This document shows positions 49,686 to 57,726 of a DNA stretch of 64,000 nt, in pieces (the stretch's first letter is position 1; each line of letters begins with the position of its first letter). The stretch lies in NCBI RefSeq assembly GCF_031928785.1, contig NZ_JARQAL010000007.1. One strand, written 5' to 3'. The notes under the pieces were generated by a model, which was given only the letters and a program-made list of their open reading frames with translations, did no database searches and had not been told where the DNA came from. The DNA is from Enterococcus_C asini_A (GTDB lineage: Bacteria > Bacillota > Bacilli > Lactobacillales > Enterococcaceae). A program made the translations under genes and the position numbers.

Positions 49686-50762
49686 TTAGTTCTGCTCCTT
49701 TCCGGCATCCATCATTTCGATAAATTCATCAAACAAGTGCAGTGCATCATGGGGTCCCGGAGCTGCATCCGGGTGGAATTGTACGGCGAAGGCGGGGTAT
49801 TTTTTATGCCGGACGCCTTCTACTGTCCCATCATTCACTTCCACATGGGTCACCAGTAATTGTTCTGGATTAATGGATTTTTCATCCACGGCATAGCCAT
49901 GGTTTTGCGAGGTAAAATCAATTCGTCCGGTAGCAATTTCCCGTACTGGGTGGTTTAATCCCCGGTGACCGAATTTCATTTTAAAAGTGTCGGCACCATT
50001 GGCTAAAGAAAAGAGCTGATGGCCTAGGCAAATTCCGAAAATCGGTACTTTCCCTTGAATTTCTTTAATCATTTCAATCGCTTCCGGCACACTTTTAGGA
50101 TCTCCCGGTCCATTGGTTAACATGACCCCATCAGGTGCCAGTTCCAAAATGGTTTCTGCCGGAGTATTGTAAGGTAAGACGGTTAAGTTACAGTTACGAT
50201 TAGAAAGTTCTCGTAAAATCGAATGTTTCAAGCCAAAATCAATGACCACCACATTGTGCCCTACTCCAGGACTTGGATAAGGTTTCGCTGTGGAAACTTG
50301 TTCCACTTGATTGGTGGGCAAGACCACGGCTTTTAATTGGTCATAGGCATGGGTGAAGTTTTCCTCAGAGACAATAGAGGCTTTCATTGTTCCCGCTTGG
50401 CGAATTTTCCGGGTTAGCGCTCTCGTATCAATGCCAGCAATGCCTGGGATATCTTTTTTCTTCAAAAATTCATCTAATGACATTTGACTGCGCCAGTTAC
50501 TAGGACGGCGGGCAAATTCTTTTACCACTACCCCTTTACAATTCGGTGCAATGGATTCATAATCATCGCGATTCACCCCATAATTTCCCACCATGGGATA
50601 CGTAAAGGTAATGATTTGACCGTTAAAGCTTTGGTCAGTAATGGTTTCTTGGTAACCCGTCATACTAGTAGTAAAGACAATCTCCCCAGAAACATTTCCT
50701 TCTGCGCCAAAACCTACCCCTTCAAAATGCGTACCATCTTCTAATATTAACCATCGTTTCAT
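49686..50762 (-). CDS. carA: Carbamoyl phosphate synthetase small subunit
   Basis: The 358-residue glutaminase subunit feeds ammonia to CarB. The N-terminal domain has FEGVGFGAEGNVSGEIVFTTSMTGYQE and GIAGIDTRALTRKIR. The class I amidotransferase domain has the nucleophile in GICLGHQL and FTSQNHGYAVD, with His and Glu in QFHPDAAPGPHD. Some residues differ from the commoner HPEASPGP. The pyrC gene ends 4 nt upstream. Confidence 0.97.
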   Translation of the reverse strand: MKRWLILEDGTHFEGVGFGAEGNVSGEIVFTTSMTGYQETITDQSFNGQIITFTYPMVGNYGVNRDDYESIAPNCKGVVVKEFARRPSNWRSQMSLDEFLKKKDIPGIAGIDTRALTRKIRQAGTMKASIVSEENFTHAYDQLKAVVLPTNQVEQVSTAKPYPSPGVGHNVVVIDFGLKHSILRELSNRNCNLTVLPYNTPAETILELAPDGVMLTNGPGDPKSVPEAIEMIKEIQGKVPIFGICLGHQLFSLANGADTFKMKFGHRGLNHPVREIATGRIDFTSQNHGYAVDEKSINPEQLLVTHVEVNDGTVEGVRHKKYPAFAVQFHPDAAPGPHDALHLFDEFIEMMDAGKEQN

Positions 50763-50766
50763 CGTT

Positions 50767-52044
50767 TTACTCCCCTTTTTGCCAAACTAATTGGCCACCT
50801 ACAAATGTGTACATGGTATCTCCCATAGCTTTCCAGCCAGTAAATGGTGTATTTACGCCTTGAGATAAGAACGCTTTGTCGTCAATCACGTATTCTTCGT
50901 CAATGTTAAAGACTGCTAAATCTGCTGGTTGGCCGATTTCTAGGCGCCCACACTTCAGTCCAAAGATTGCCGCTGGTTTCACCGCCATCCAATTGATCAC
51001 TTGTTCCAAAGTAAAGCGTCCAGTTTTAACAAAGTGAGTGTAGATTAATTGAAAAGCATATTCTGAACCTACAATGCCAAAAGGTGCTTTTAAAAAACTT
51101 TGATTTTTTTCTTCAAAACCGTGAGGCGCATGATCCGTCGCAATGCAGTCGATGGTTCCATCTAGCAAACCTTCAATTAAGGCATTTTGATCATCAATCC
51201 CTCGCAATGGCGGATTCATCTTCCAATAACCAAAATCTTCTGGAATATCTTCATCGGCTAAAATCAAATGGTGAGGAGAAACTTCTGCTGTCACATGAAC
51301 CCCAGCTTTTTTAGCATCGCGAATTACGCGAACACTTTCTTTTGTGGACACATGGCAGACATGATAATGACAGCCAGTCTCTTCAGCTAAGATCAAATCC
51401 CGGGCAATTTGAGAAGATTCTGTGGCGCTTAAAATTCCTGGTAAACCTAATTCTTCTGCTTTTTTACCTGCGTGCATTACGCCCCCAAAGAGTAATGACT
51501 CATCTTCGGTATGGGCAACCAAAGCCATATTATTTTTGGCTGCTTCTTTCATCGCCAAGTACATGGTCCCGGCAGTTTGCACTCCCACACCATCATTGGT
51601 GAAAGCAAAGGCACCGGCAGCTTTCAATGCTCTTTGGTCTGTTAATACTTCGCTGCGAAGTTCTTCCGTAATTGGCGCATATTGCAAGACATTAACTCGT
51701 GCATCTTTTTTAATGATTTCTTGGACGGCGTTAAACTTTTCTACCGTATCCGGTACGGGATTTAAGTTAGGCATAGCACACACTGTAGTGAAACCTCCGC
51801 GAGCAGCTGCCGCACTACCAGATTTAATGGTTTCCTTATAAGTAAAACCAGGCTCCCGCAAATGAACATGGACATCCACCAACCCTTGGGTGATCAGTTG
51901 CCCTTTGGCGTCAATTACTTGGTCAAAGTCTCCCGTAAATTCCGTACCAATGGCTTTGATGAAGCCATCTTCAATCCAGATGGCAGCTGGTGTCGTTTCA
52001 TTTTCATAAGTATTAATTTTGCCGTTTTTAATCAGTGTTTTCAT
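50767..52044 (-). CDS. pyrC: Dihydroorotase
   Basis: PyrC cyclises carbamoyl aspartate to dihydroorotate. The 425-residue zinc amidohydrolase has the metal motif VDVHVHLREPGFTYKETI, VAHTEDESL, HVCHVSTKESV and DCIATDHAPHGFEEK with the catalytic Asp. It is the class I type of Gram-positive bacteria. It lies 18 nt after pyrB. Confidence 0.96.
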   Translation of the reverse strand: MKTLIKNGKINTYENETTPAAIWIEDGFIKAIGTEFTGDFDQVIDAKGQLITQGLVDVHVHLREPGFTYKETIKSGSAAAARGGFTTVCAMPNLNPVPDTVEKFNAVQEIIKKDARVNVLQYAPITEELRSEVLTDQRALKAAGAFAFTNDGVGVQTAGTMYLAMKEAAKNNMALVAHTEDESLLFGGVMHAGKKAEELGLPGILSATESSQIARDLILAEETGCHYHVCHVSTKESVRVIRDAKKAGVHVTAEVSPHHLILADEDIPEDFGYWKMNPPLRGIDDQNALIEGLLDGTIDCIATDHAPHGFEEKNQSFLKAPFGIVGSEYAFQLIYTHFVKTGRFTLEQVINWMAVKPAAIFGLKCGRLEIGQPADLAVFNIDEEYVIDDKAFLSQGVNTPFTGWKAMGDTMYTFVGGQLVWQKGE

Positions 52045-52062
52045 TGCTTTCGCCCTCCTTGT

Positions 52063-52995
52063 TTATGCCCGTCCTGCTAAAATCGCTTCTAAAATCGCCA
52101 TTCGCACGTAAACACCATTCGTCATTTGGGTTACAATGCGGGATTGTAACCCTTCTACTAAGGCGTCTGCTAACTCCACATCCCGGTTAACCGGCGCTGG
52201 GTGCATAATAATTGCCCCAGGTTTCATTTGTGCTCCCCGTTTTTGAGTTAAGCCATAACGTTTGTGATAGTCTGCTTTAGTAAAGCTTTGATTTTCTTCA
52301 TCCTGATGACGTTCATGTTGCACCCGTAACATCATCATGACATCTACTTGTCCTACCAATTCATCTAGCGGTAAAAAGCTACCGTACACATCAAAACTAT
52401 GATCATACCACTGAGGCGGTCCAGAGAAGAAGACTTCTGCCCCCAGGCGTTTTAACATTTGCATATTGGATTTTGCTACGCGGGAATGAGTAATATCCCC
52501 CACAATGGCTACTTTTAAGCCTTCAAAGCGGCCAAATTCTTCGTAAATCGTCATCAGATCCAACAAGCACTGGGAAGGATGCTGTCCACTGCCATCACCA
52601 CCGTTTACAATGGCGCAATGAATGGTTTTGGATTGAATCAACTGATCATAGTAATTCTCATCCCCGTGACGAATCACTGCTACATCCACTCCTAATGCAC
52701 TCATGGTGAGAACCGTATCATAGAGGGTTTCGCCCTTTTGTACCGAGCTGTGACCGGCATCAAATTCAATAACTTCCAAGCCTAGTTTTTTCTCTGCGAC
52801 TTCAAAACTTTTATGGGTTCGGGTACTGTTTTCAAAAAACAAATTAGTAGCAAAGTATTGCCCTTTTTCTGGTGTCCATTTTGCTCCTTTTTTGAATTCT
52901 TGCCCCCGCCTTACTAACCCCATAACTTCTTGGTCACTTAAGGCCTCCACACTTAACAAATGTTTTAAACTAATCCGTTCTGATTGGATGATCAT
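52063..52995 (-). CDS. pyrB: Aspartate carbamoyltransferase
   Basis: PyrB condenses carbamoyl phosphate and aspartate. The 310-residue catalytic chain has the phosphate loop FFENSTRTHKSFE, DAGHSSVQKGETLYDT, VNGGDGSGQHPSQCLLDL, VGDITHSRVAKSN and HPAPVNRDVE. Of three consecutive ATGs, the third (52995) is chosen because AGGAGG stands 8 nt before it but only 2 nt before the first. No regulatory subunit gene is present, as usual in this group. Confidence 0.96.
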   Translation of the reverse strand: MIIQSERISLKHLLSVEALSDQEVMGLVRRGQEFKKGAKWTPEKGQYFATNLFFENSTRTHKSFEVAEKKLGLEVIEFDAGHSSVQKGETLYDTVLTMSALGVDVAVIRHGDENYYDQLIQSKTIHCAIVNGGDGSGQHPSQCLLDLMTIYEEFGRFEGLKVAIVGDITHSRVAKSNMQMLKRLGAEVFFSGPPQWYDHSFDVYGSFLPLDELVGQVDVMMMLRVQHERHQDEENQSFTKADYHKRYGLTQKRGAQMKPGAIIMHPAPVNRDVELADALVEGLQSRIVTQMTNGVYVRMAILEAILAGRA

Positions 52996-53031
52996 CATCA
53001 TTTCCTCCTAAATCGTTTGTTGAGGATTTTT

Positions 53032-54303
53032 TTACCCTTCACTGCGAGAGGTTTCCGGTAAAATCAAGTTTAAGATAATCCCTAAGACTGTCGCCAATGC
53101 CATGGCCGATAATGTGAACGTCCCTGCTTCTACGTAAAGTCCGCCGATGCCAATAACTAGAATCACAGAAGCGATAATCAAATTTTTCTTTTTGTCAAAA
53201 TCAATTTTGTTTTCAATCAAAATCTTTAAACCACTTGCTGCAATTACACCGAACAAGATAAAGCTTATTCCGGAAATCACTGGATTAGGAATACTTAGAA
53301 TCAGTGCGCTGAGTTTCCCTACAAAACCAAGAATAACTGCTAGAACTGCTGCACCGCCGATAACAAAGACGCTATGGACACGAGTAATGGCTAAGACCCC
53401 AATATTTTCTCCATAGCTAGTTACAGGAGGCCCGCCCACAAAACCAGCAACAATTTGCGCTAAGCCATCGCCCATTAATGTTTTATGCAAACCAGGCTCT
53501 TGGAAAAAATTCCGTTTGGTTAGTTTGTTTAAGACCATCAGGTGGCCAATATGTTCTGTCATAGTCACAAAAGCGATTGGAGCCATGGTGATAACCGCAC
53601 TGGCATAAAATTTCGGTTCATAGGTGACAAAGGGTACTTGGAAATCAGGTAACGCAAACCAAGCGGCTGATTGAACCCCACTTAAATCTACCACCCCCAT
53701 GACTAAGGCAAAGAGATAGCCACAGATAATCCCTAGTAAAATTGGGATTAAGCCTAAGAAACCCTTCAAAAACATATTGAAGAAAATCGTAATCCCCAAT
53801 GTAACCAAAGCCACGATTAAGTAAGAAAAATCGTATTTACCGTTGTTTAACATGGCATTGTTAGCCGCATTCGCTGCTAAGCCCAATCCGATTACCATAA
53901 TCACGGGTCCCACTACAATGGGTGGTAAAATTTTGTCCAACCAAGCTGAGCCAATTTTCTTGACTAAAATTGCCACAATCAAGTAAACCAAACCAGTAGT
54001 CATCGCGCCTTGGGCAATCGCAGGATAGCCATCTGTCTTCATTAACAGCTGCATAGCCGCAATAAAAGCAAAACTAGAACCTAGATAAGCAGGAATTTTG
54101 CCTTTCGTGACAAACAAGTAAACTAAAGTTCCCAAACCAGAACTGACCAAGGCAATGCCCGGATTGATTCCCACTAAAATTGGGACTAAAACCGTTGCCC
54201 CAAACATGGTAAACAAATGTTGAAGACTTAACCCTAACCAGACGAAGGGTTTTGGTTTATCCTTAATATCTAAAACTACATCGTCATTATGAAATTCTGC
54301 CAC
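53032..54303 (-). CDS. uraA: Uracil permease
   Basis: The 423-residue protein is a nucleobase/cation symporter-2 member with about 12-14 membrane segments. It opens LGLSLQHLFTMFGATVLVPILVG and has PAYLGSSFAFI and the uracil-site segment FVTMTEHIGHL. GGPPVTSYGENIGVLAITR follows. It imports uracil for salvage. It is the second gene of the pyr operon, 12 nt after pyrR, with no attenuator in between. It is often called pyrP in Bacillus. Confidence 0.94.
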   Translation of the reverse strand: MAEFHNDDVVLDIKDKPKPFVWLGLSLQHLFTMFGATVLVPILVGINPGIALVSSGLGTLVYLFVTKGKIPAYLGSSFAFIAAMQLLMKTDGYPAIAQGAMTTGLVYLIVAILVKKIGSAWLDKILPPIVVGPVIMVIGLGLAANAANNAMLNNGKYDFSYLIVALVTLGITIFFNMFLKGFLGLIPILLGIICGYLFALVMGVVDLSGVQSAAWFALPDFQVPFVTYEPKFYASAVITMAPIAFVTMTEHIGHLMVLNKLTKRNFFQEPGLHKTLMGDGLAQIVAGFVGGPPVTSYGENIGVLAITRVHSVFVIGGAAVLAVILGFVGKLSALILSIPNPVISGISFILFGVIAASGLKILIENKIDFDKKKNLIIASVILVIGIGGLYVEAGTFTLSAMALATVLGIILNLILPETSRSEG

Positions 54304-54315
54304 GCTGCTTCACTC

Positions 54316-54849
54316 CTAATTTTTAATCAAAATGCGATCGGTACCATCGCTTTCTTCCATCTCTACAATAATTTCTTCAGATTGAGCAGTAGGAATATTT
54401 TTCCCAACATAATCTGCCCGAATCGGCAATTCTCGATGGCCTCGATCTACTAAAACCGCAAGTTGAATCTTATTCGGACGACCAAAGTCCATAATTGCAT
54501 CTAATGCAGAACGAATGGTCCGACCAGTGTAGAGTACATCGTCTACCACGATGACTTCTTTGCCTTCAAGGTTCACCGGGATTGCTGAAGAATGAACTTC
54601 TGGATCTTCCAAACTTTTGTCTTTCACATCATCACGATACAAAGTAATGTCTAATTCTCCTACTGGAACCTCAATGTCTTCTAATTGTTTTAAACGTTCC
54701 GCAATGCGCCGGGCGATGAAAATCCCACGTGTTTTAATTCCTACTAAGACCAAATCCTCAAGTCCTCGATTTCGTTCAATAATCTCATAGGCGATTCGAG
54801 TCAACGCCCGTTTCATTGTTACGGCATCTACTACTTCTTTTGCTGCCAT
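54316..54849 (-). CDS. pyrR: PyrR regulator and uracil phosphoribosyltransferase
   Basis: The 177-residue protein binds the pyr leader RNA with UMP/UTP and promotes termination; it also has UPRT activity. It has RIAYEIIERNRG, GIKTRGIFIARRIA, LDITLYRDD and the PRPP loop VIVVDDVLYTGRTIRSAL. It is the first gene of the operon and sits behind a PyrR-binding loop and terminator. GGAGG precedes the ATG. Confidence 0.96.
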   Translation of the reverse strand: MAAKEVVDAVTMKRALTRIAYEIIERNRGLEDLVLVGIKTRGIFIARRIAERLKQLEDIEVPVGELDITLYRDDVKDKSLEDPEVHSSAIPVNLEGKEVIVVDDVLYTGRTIRSALDAIMDFGRPNKIQLAVLVDRGHRELPIRADYVGKNIPTAQSEEIIVEMEESDGTDRILIKN

Positions 54850-54894
54850 TGTATTCCCTCCACTTTCATTATTTAATAACCATTTTCCATAAAC

Positions 54895-54926
54895 AAAAAA
54901 CCTCTTGCCCAGAGGACAAGAGGTTT
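54895..54926 (-). terminator. pyr operon attenuator terminator
   Basis: On the minus strand AAACCTCTTG and CAAGAGG (plus 54917-54926 and 54901-54907) form the stem, followed by six T's (54895-54900). It precedes pyrR by about 45 nt. Confidence 0.9.
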
Positions 54927-55011
54927 GGTTTTAGTCTAAACTAGTACCGTTTTCGGGTACCGTCATTTTTGAGTTGCATTTTCCACAGCGCACTGCGGGA
55001 TTCAACTCACC

Positions 55012-55045
55012 ATTCCTTCTTAGCCTCACGGGACTAACTTAAAGG
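55012..55045 (-). promoter_or_regulatory. PyrR-binding loop in the pyr leader
   Basis: On the minus strand TTAGTCCCGTGAGGCTAAG, flanked by CCTT and AAGG, matches the known PyrR loop (consensus AGTCCNGNGAGGCT). It forms the anti-antiterminator stem. The leader between it and the terminator holds the antiterminator segments. Confidence 0.9.
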
Positions 55046-55068
55046 TTATTTATTTTTCTGTTAGGTAT

Positions 55069-55097
55069 AAGATACACTTCTTCATTCAGTAAAGCAA
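55069..55097 (-). promoter_or_regulatory. pyr operon promoter
   Basis: On the minus strand TTGCTT (55092-55097), a 17-nt spacer and TATCTT (55069-55074). The -35 box lies immediately past the rluD stop codon, with no terminator in between. Confidence 0.65.
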
Positions 55098-55098
55098 C

Positions 55099-56001
55099 TT
55101 ATTTTCGTAATTTTTCCAATGTTTTTTGAAAAATTTCCGGGATTGGCGCTTCAAAAGTTAAAAATTCGCCAGTTCGGGGATGTTCGAAGCCTAAAACTTG
55201 GGCGTGGAGAAACTGACCATTGCCCTTTAATGTTTTTTTCGGTCCATATACAGGATCTCCTGCTAAAGGATAGCCGATGTATTTCATATGCACCCGAATC
55301 TGGTGAGTCCGTCCCGTTTCTAATTGCAATTCCACTAAAGTAAACGCTGCAAAACGTTCTAAAACTTGGAAGTGAGTCACTGCGGGTTTGCCTTCTTCAA
55401 TGACCGCCTGCATTTTCCGATCGGTTTTGGAACGACCAATAGGTGCCTCAATCACTCCTTTTTCATGGGGAATAACTCCATGTACTAGGGCTACATATTT
55501 GCGCAAAGAAGTCTTTTCTTTTAATTGTTTAGCTAATGACTCATGGGCGAAATCATTTTTGGCAATCATTAACAAGCCCGAGGTATCCTTATCAATGCGA
55601 TGAACAATTCCTGGACGAATCACGTCATTAATTGAAGACAAGTCTTGCATGTGATACAACAAAGCATTTACCAACGTACCATTGGGATGTCCTGCAGAAG
55701 GATGAACCACCATCCCTTGTGGCTTGTTGACGACCGCCACATCCTGGTCTTCATACACAATGTCTAACGGAATATTTTCAGGGATTAATTCTAAAGTGGA
55801 GGGCTCCGGAATGGATATTTCCACTTGATCGTAAGGCTTGGTTTTGTAATTTGCCTTAACCACCGCTCCGTTAACGGTGACTAAGTCTTCTTTTAACCAT
55901 TGCTGGATTTGGGAGCGGCTGTACTTGGCCAGTTGTTCACTGAGCACTTTGTCAATCCGGCCACCTTTTTCTTTCAGTTGAAGCTTGATTTGTTCCTTCA
56001 T
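55099..56001 (-). CDS. rluD: RluA/RluD family 23S rRNA pseudouridine synthase
   Basis: The 300-residue enzyme has an N-terminal S4 RNA-binding domain (about 12-75, GGRIDKVLSEQLAKYSRSQIQQWLKEDLVTVNG). The catalytic domain has the Asp in PGIVHRIDKDTSGLL (about 135), YVALVHG, and LETGRTHQIRVHM. It makes pseudouridines in 23S rRNA helix 69, by analogy with RluD/YlyB. It overlaps lspA by 4 nt, the standard Firmicutes pairing. Confidence 0.92.
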   Translation of the reverse strand: MKEQIKLQLKEKGGRIDKVLSEQLAKYSRSQIQQWLKEDLVTVNGAVVKANYKTKPYDQVEISIPEPSTLELIPENIPLDIVYEDQDVAVVNKPQGMVVHPSAGHPNGTLVNALLYHMQDLSSINDVIRPGIVHRIDKDTSGLLMIAKNDFAHESLAKQLKEKTSLRKYVALVHGVIPHEKGVIEAPIGRSKTDRKMQAVIEEGKPAVTHFQVLERFAAFTLVELQLETGRTHQIRVHMKYIGYPLAGDPVYGPKKTLKGNGQFLHAQVLGFEHPRTGEFLTFEAPIPEIFQKTLEKLRK

Positions 56002-56459
56002 TTTGTCTTCCTTTCAAAGCGCTCTTCAAATAAAGCATAAATAAAGACGAGGGCAACCCCAATCGTCAAACACATATCCGCCACATTAAAGATCGGAAAA
56101 TTGATAAAATCCGTTTGGAACATATCCACTACATAACCCAAGCGCATGCGATCGATAAAATTCCCTAAAGCCCCTGCAATGACTAAACTCAAAGCAAAGG
56201 AATAAAACTTGCTGCCTCCACGATTTTTCCATAATAGCCAAAGGCAGACTGGTACTGCAATAAAAGTTACTAGGGCAAAAAACCACATTTGTCCTTCTAA
56301 AATACTCCAAGCTGCTCCGCTATTTTGAAAATACGTTAAAGAAAAAACATCGGGGATTACGTTCAGTGCTTCCCCTAAACTTAAATTACTGACAATCCAG
56401 TATTTCATCAGCTGATCGGCCACTACCAATAAGGCCGCAATCACTAAGTAACTAATCAA
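55998..56459 (-). CDS. lspA: Lipoprotein signal peptidase
   Basis: LspA (signal peptidase II) cleaves prolipoproteins at the lipidated cysteine. The 153-residue membrane protein has four hydrophobic segments. The catalytic Asp residues are in GALGNFIDRMRLGYVVD and FNVADMCLTIG, and the N-terminal DQLMKYWI and FQNSGAAWS blocks are present. Its gene sits 3 nt after the CBS gene and overlaps rluD. Confidence 0.95.
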   Translation of the reverse strand: MISYLVIAALLVVADQLMKYWIVSNLSLGEALNVIPDVFSLTYFQNSGAAWSILEGQMWFFALVTFIAVPVCLWLLWKNRGGSKFYSFALSLVIAGALGNFIDRMRLGYVVDMFQTDFINFPIFNVADMCLTIGVALVFIYALFEERFERKTK

Positions 56460-56462
56460 AAA

Positions 56463-57167
56463 TCATTTCTCCTTTGCATTTGCCCCGTAGATATCCCGTG
56501 GTCGAATGATGCCCAACAAATTGCCGTTAGGGTTCCCATCCTTCGTAATCAAGATTGCTTCAAGCAAATTTTCGTTTTCAAATAATTGTTTTGCTTCTGT
56601 CACCGTAGTGGTACTAGAAACAAAGGTATAATTGGTGACTTTCCCATCTTTTAACAACAAATCCGCGGCGGTTTTGCCTCCCAGTTTAATATCACCAGTT
56701 TGACTTTCTTTGGCAAACCAATACCCAAGTGCCCGTAATGTAATCAGCCCTTTGAAGTTTCCTTGGTCATAGATAGGAAATTGAGAATAGCGTTTTTCGG
56801 CAATGGTGCGCAAAATTTCTTTTACCGGCAAAGTAATCTCAAAGCCGGTCACCCGTTTGCCAAATTTAGGTAAAACCAATTCAGGTTTTAGTAATAGTGA
56901 TTCGATTTTGGTAATCCGCTCAATCACCCAGTCATTAGGTTCCGCAATGACAAAATCTTCTCCCACCCGTTCGTGGACAATGGCATTCCTAAGTTGCGCC
57001 ATTTGTAATAAATCCTCACTGATTGCTCGTACTTCGGGATTTTTTTGTTTATTTAAGCGACGAACCATTTCACTAAATCCCATATTTCGCGGATTGCCCA
57101 ATTCCTCTCGCAACCATTTTTCGATTCGATTAAAACTTGCTAAAAAAACATCAGCTCGTTCCCCCAT
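56463..57167 (-). CDS. CBS domain protein with N-terminal helical domain
   Basis: The 234-residue cytoplasmic protein has an N-terminal helical region (about 1-85) with LRNAIVHERVGEDFVIAEPND, which resembles a HEPN/MAE28990-type fold. Two CBS repeats follow (about 100-230, YSQFPIYDQGNFKGLITLRALGYW and LEAILITKDGNPNGNLLGIIRPRDI). CBS pairs usually bind adenine nucleotides. The role is unknown. It shares one base with the previous gene, so the four genes 57535 to 55099 are one operon. Confidence 0.75.
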   Translation of the reverse strand: MGERADVFLASFNRIEKWLREELGNPRNMGFSEMVRRLNKQKNPEVRAISEDLLQMAQLRNAIVHERVGEDFVIAEPNDWVIERITKIESLLLKPELVLPKFGKRVTGFEITLPVKEILRTIAEKRYSQFPIYDQGNFKGLITLRALGYWFAKESQTGDIKLGGKTAADLLLKDGKVTNYTFVSSTTTVTEAKQLFENENLLEAILITKDGNPNGNLLGIIRPRDIYGANAKEK

Positions 57168-57535
57168 CAGGGCACCTCCTTAATAAGATACGCTCGTGAA
57201 CATAGACGATACATAATCAAAAAATACAAGACTAACCCCGCCAAAAAAGCCCCTAACCCTTGAGATAAAACAAATAGCAAGCCAAATAATAAGAGATAAA
57301 TCAGTACAAAAGCAGGATTCATAGTAACTTCTAAGGTTTGATCCTGATTAGCTTGAAACTGATAGGGTTGGCTTTTTAAAAGAAAAAAAGAAACTTGAAT
57401 CTCTACTGGTTGATTCGGTAATTCAAAAACCGCTTGCTTTTGGTTAGAAAGTAAACTTTTTTGATGATTCACTTTTAATGTTAACGGACTACCCATACCA
57501 AAAAAGCCCGTGTTACGAATAATAGTAACCCGCAT
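57167..57535 (-). CDS. Small membrane protein of unknown function
   Basis: The 122-residue protein has a beta-rich N-terminal part (1-70, with VFELPNQPVEIQVSFFLLKSQPYQF, PEGA-like) and two closely spaced C-terminal hydrophobic segments (about 73-110). It was not assigned to a characterised family. It is the first gene of the CBS-lspA-rluD operon, overlapping the next by one base. A weak promoter (TAGTTG, 16 nt, TATCAT) lies about 90 nt upstream. Confidence 0.6.
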   Translation of the reverse strand: MRVTIIRNTGFFGMGSPLTLKVNHQKSLLSNQKQAVFELPNQPVEIQVSFFLLKSQPYQFQANQDQTLEVTMNPAFVLIYLLLFGLLFVLSQGLGAFLAGLVLYFLIMYRLCSRAYLIKEVP

Positions 57536-57680
57536 AATAGCTCCCCTCTTTTCTGTCGAAAGCTCTTTTCATTATCCCCGATGGACTGGGAAAAGACAAG
57601 CCGAAATTCTCTTTTCTAATGATAGCACAGAATCCTTTTTCAACTAGAATTTTATAACTGGGAAAACTTTTTTACAAAGC

Positions 57681-57708
57681 AAAAAGGACGATTAGAAAAC
57701 CGTCCTTT
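57681..57708 (-). terminator. Terminator of fhs
   Basis: AAAGGACG (57683-57690) and CGTCCTTT (57701-57708) pair perfectly over a 10-nt loop, followed on the minus strand by a run of T's. It lies 19 nt after the fhs stop. Confidence 0.8.
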
Positions 57709-57726
57709 AGTACTAGTCTGTTAAAT

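Noticed and set aside
51342..51841. Long plus-strand open frames inside pyrC
   Set aside because: Antisense to a fully conserved dihydroorotase with no ribosome site; shadow frames.
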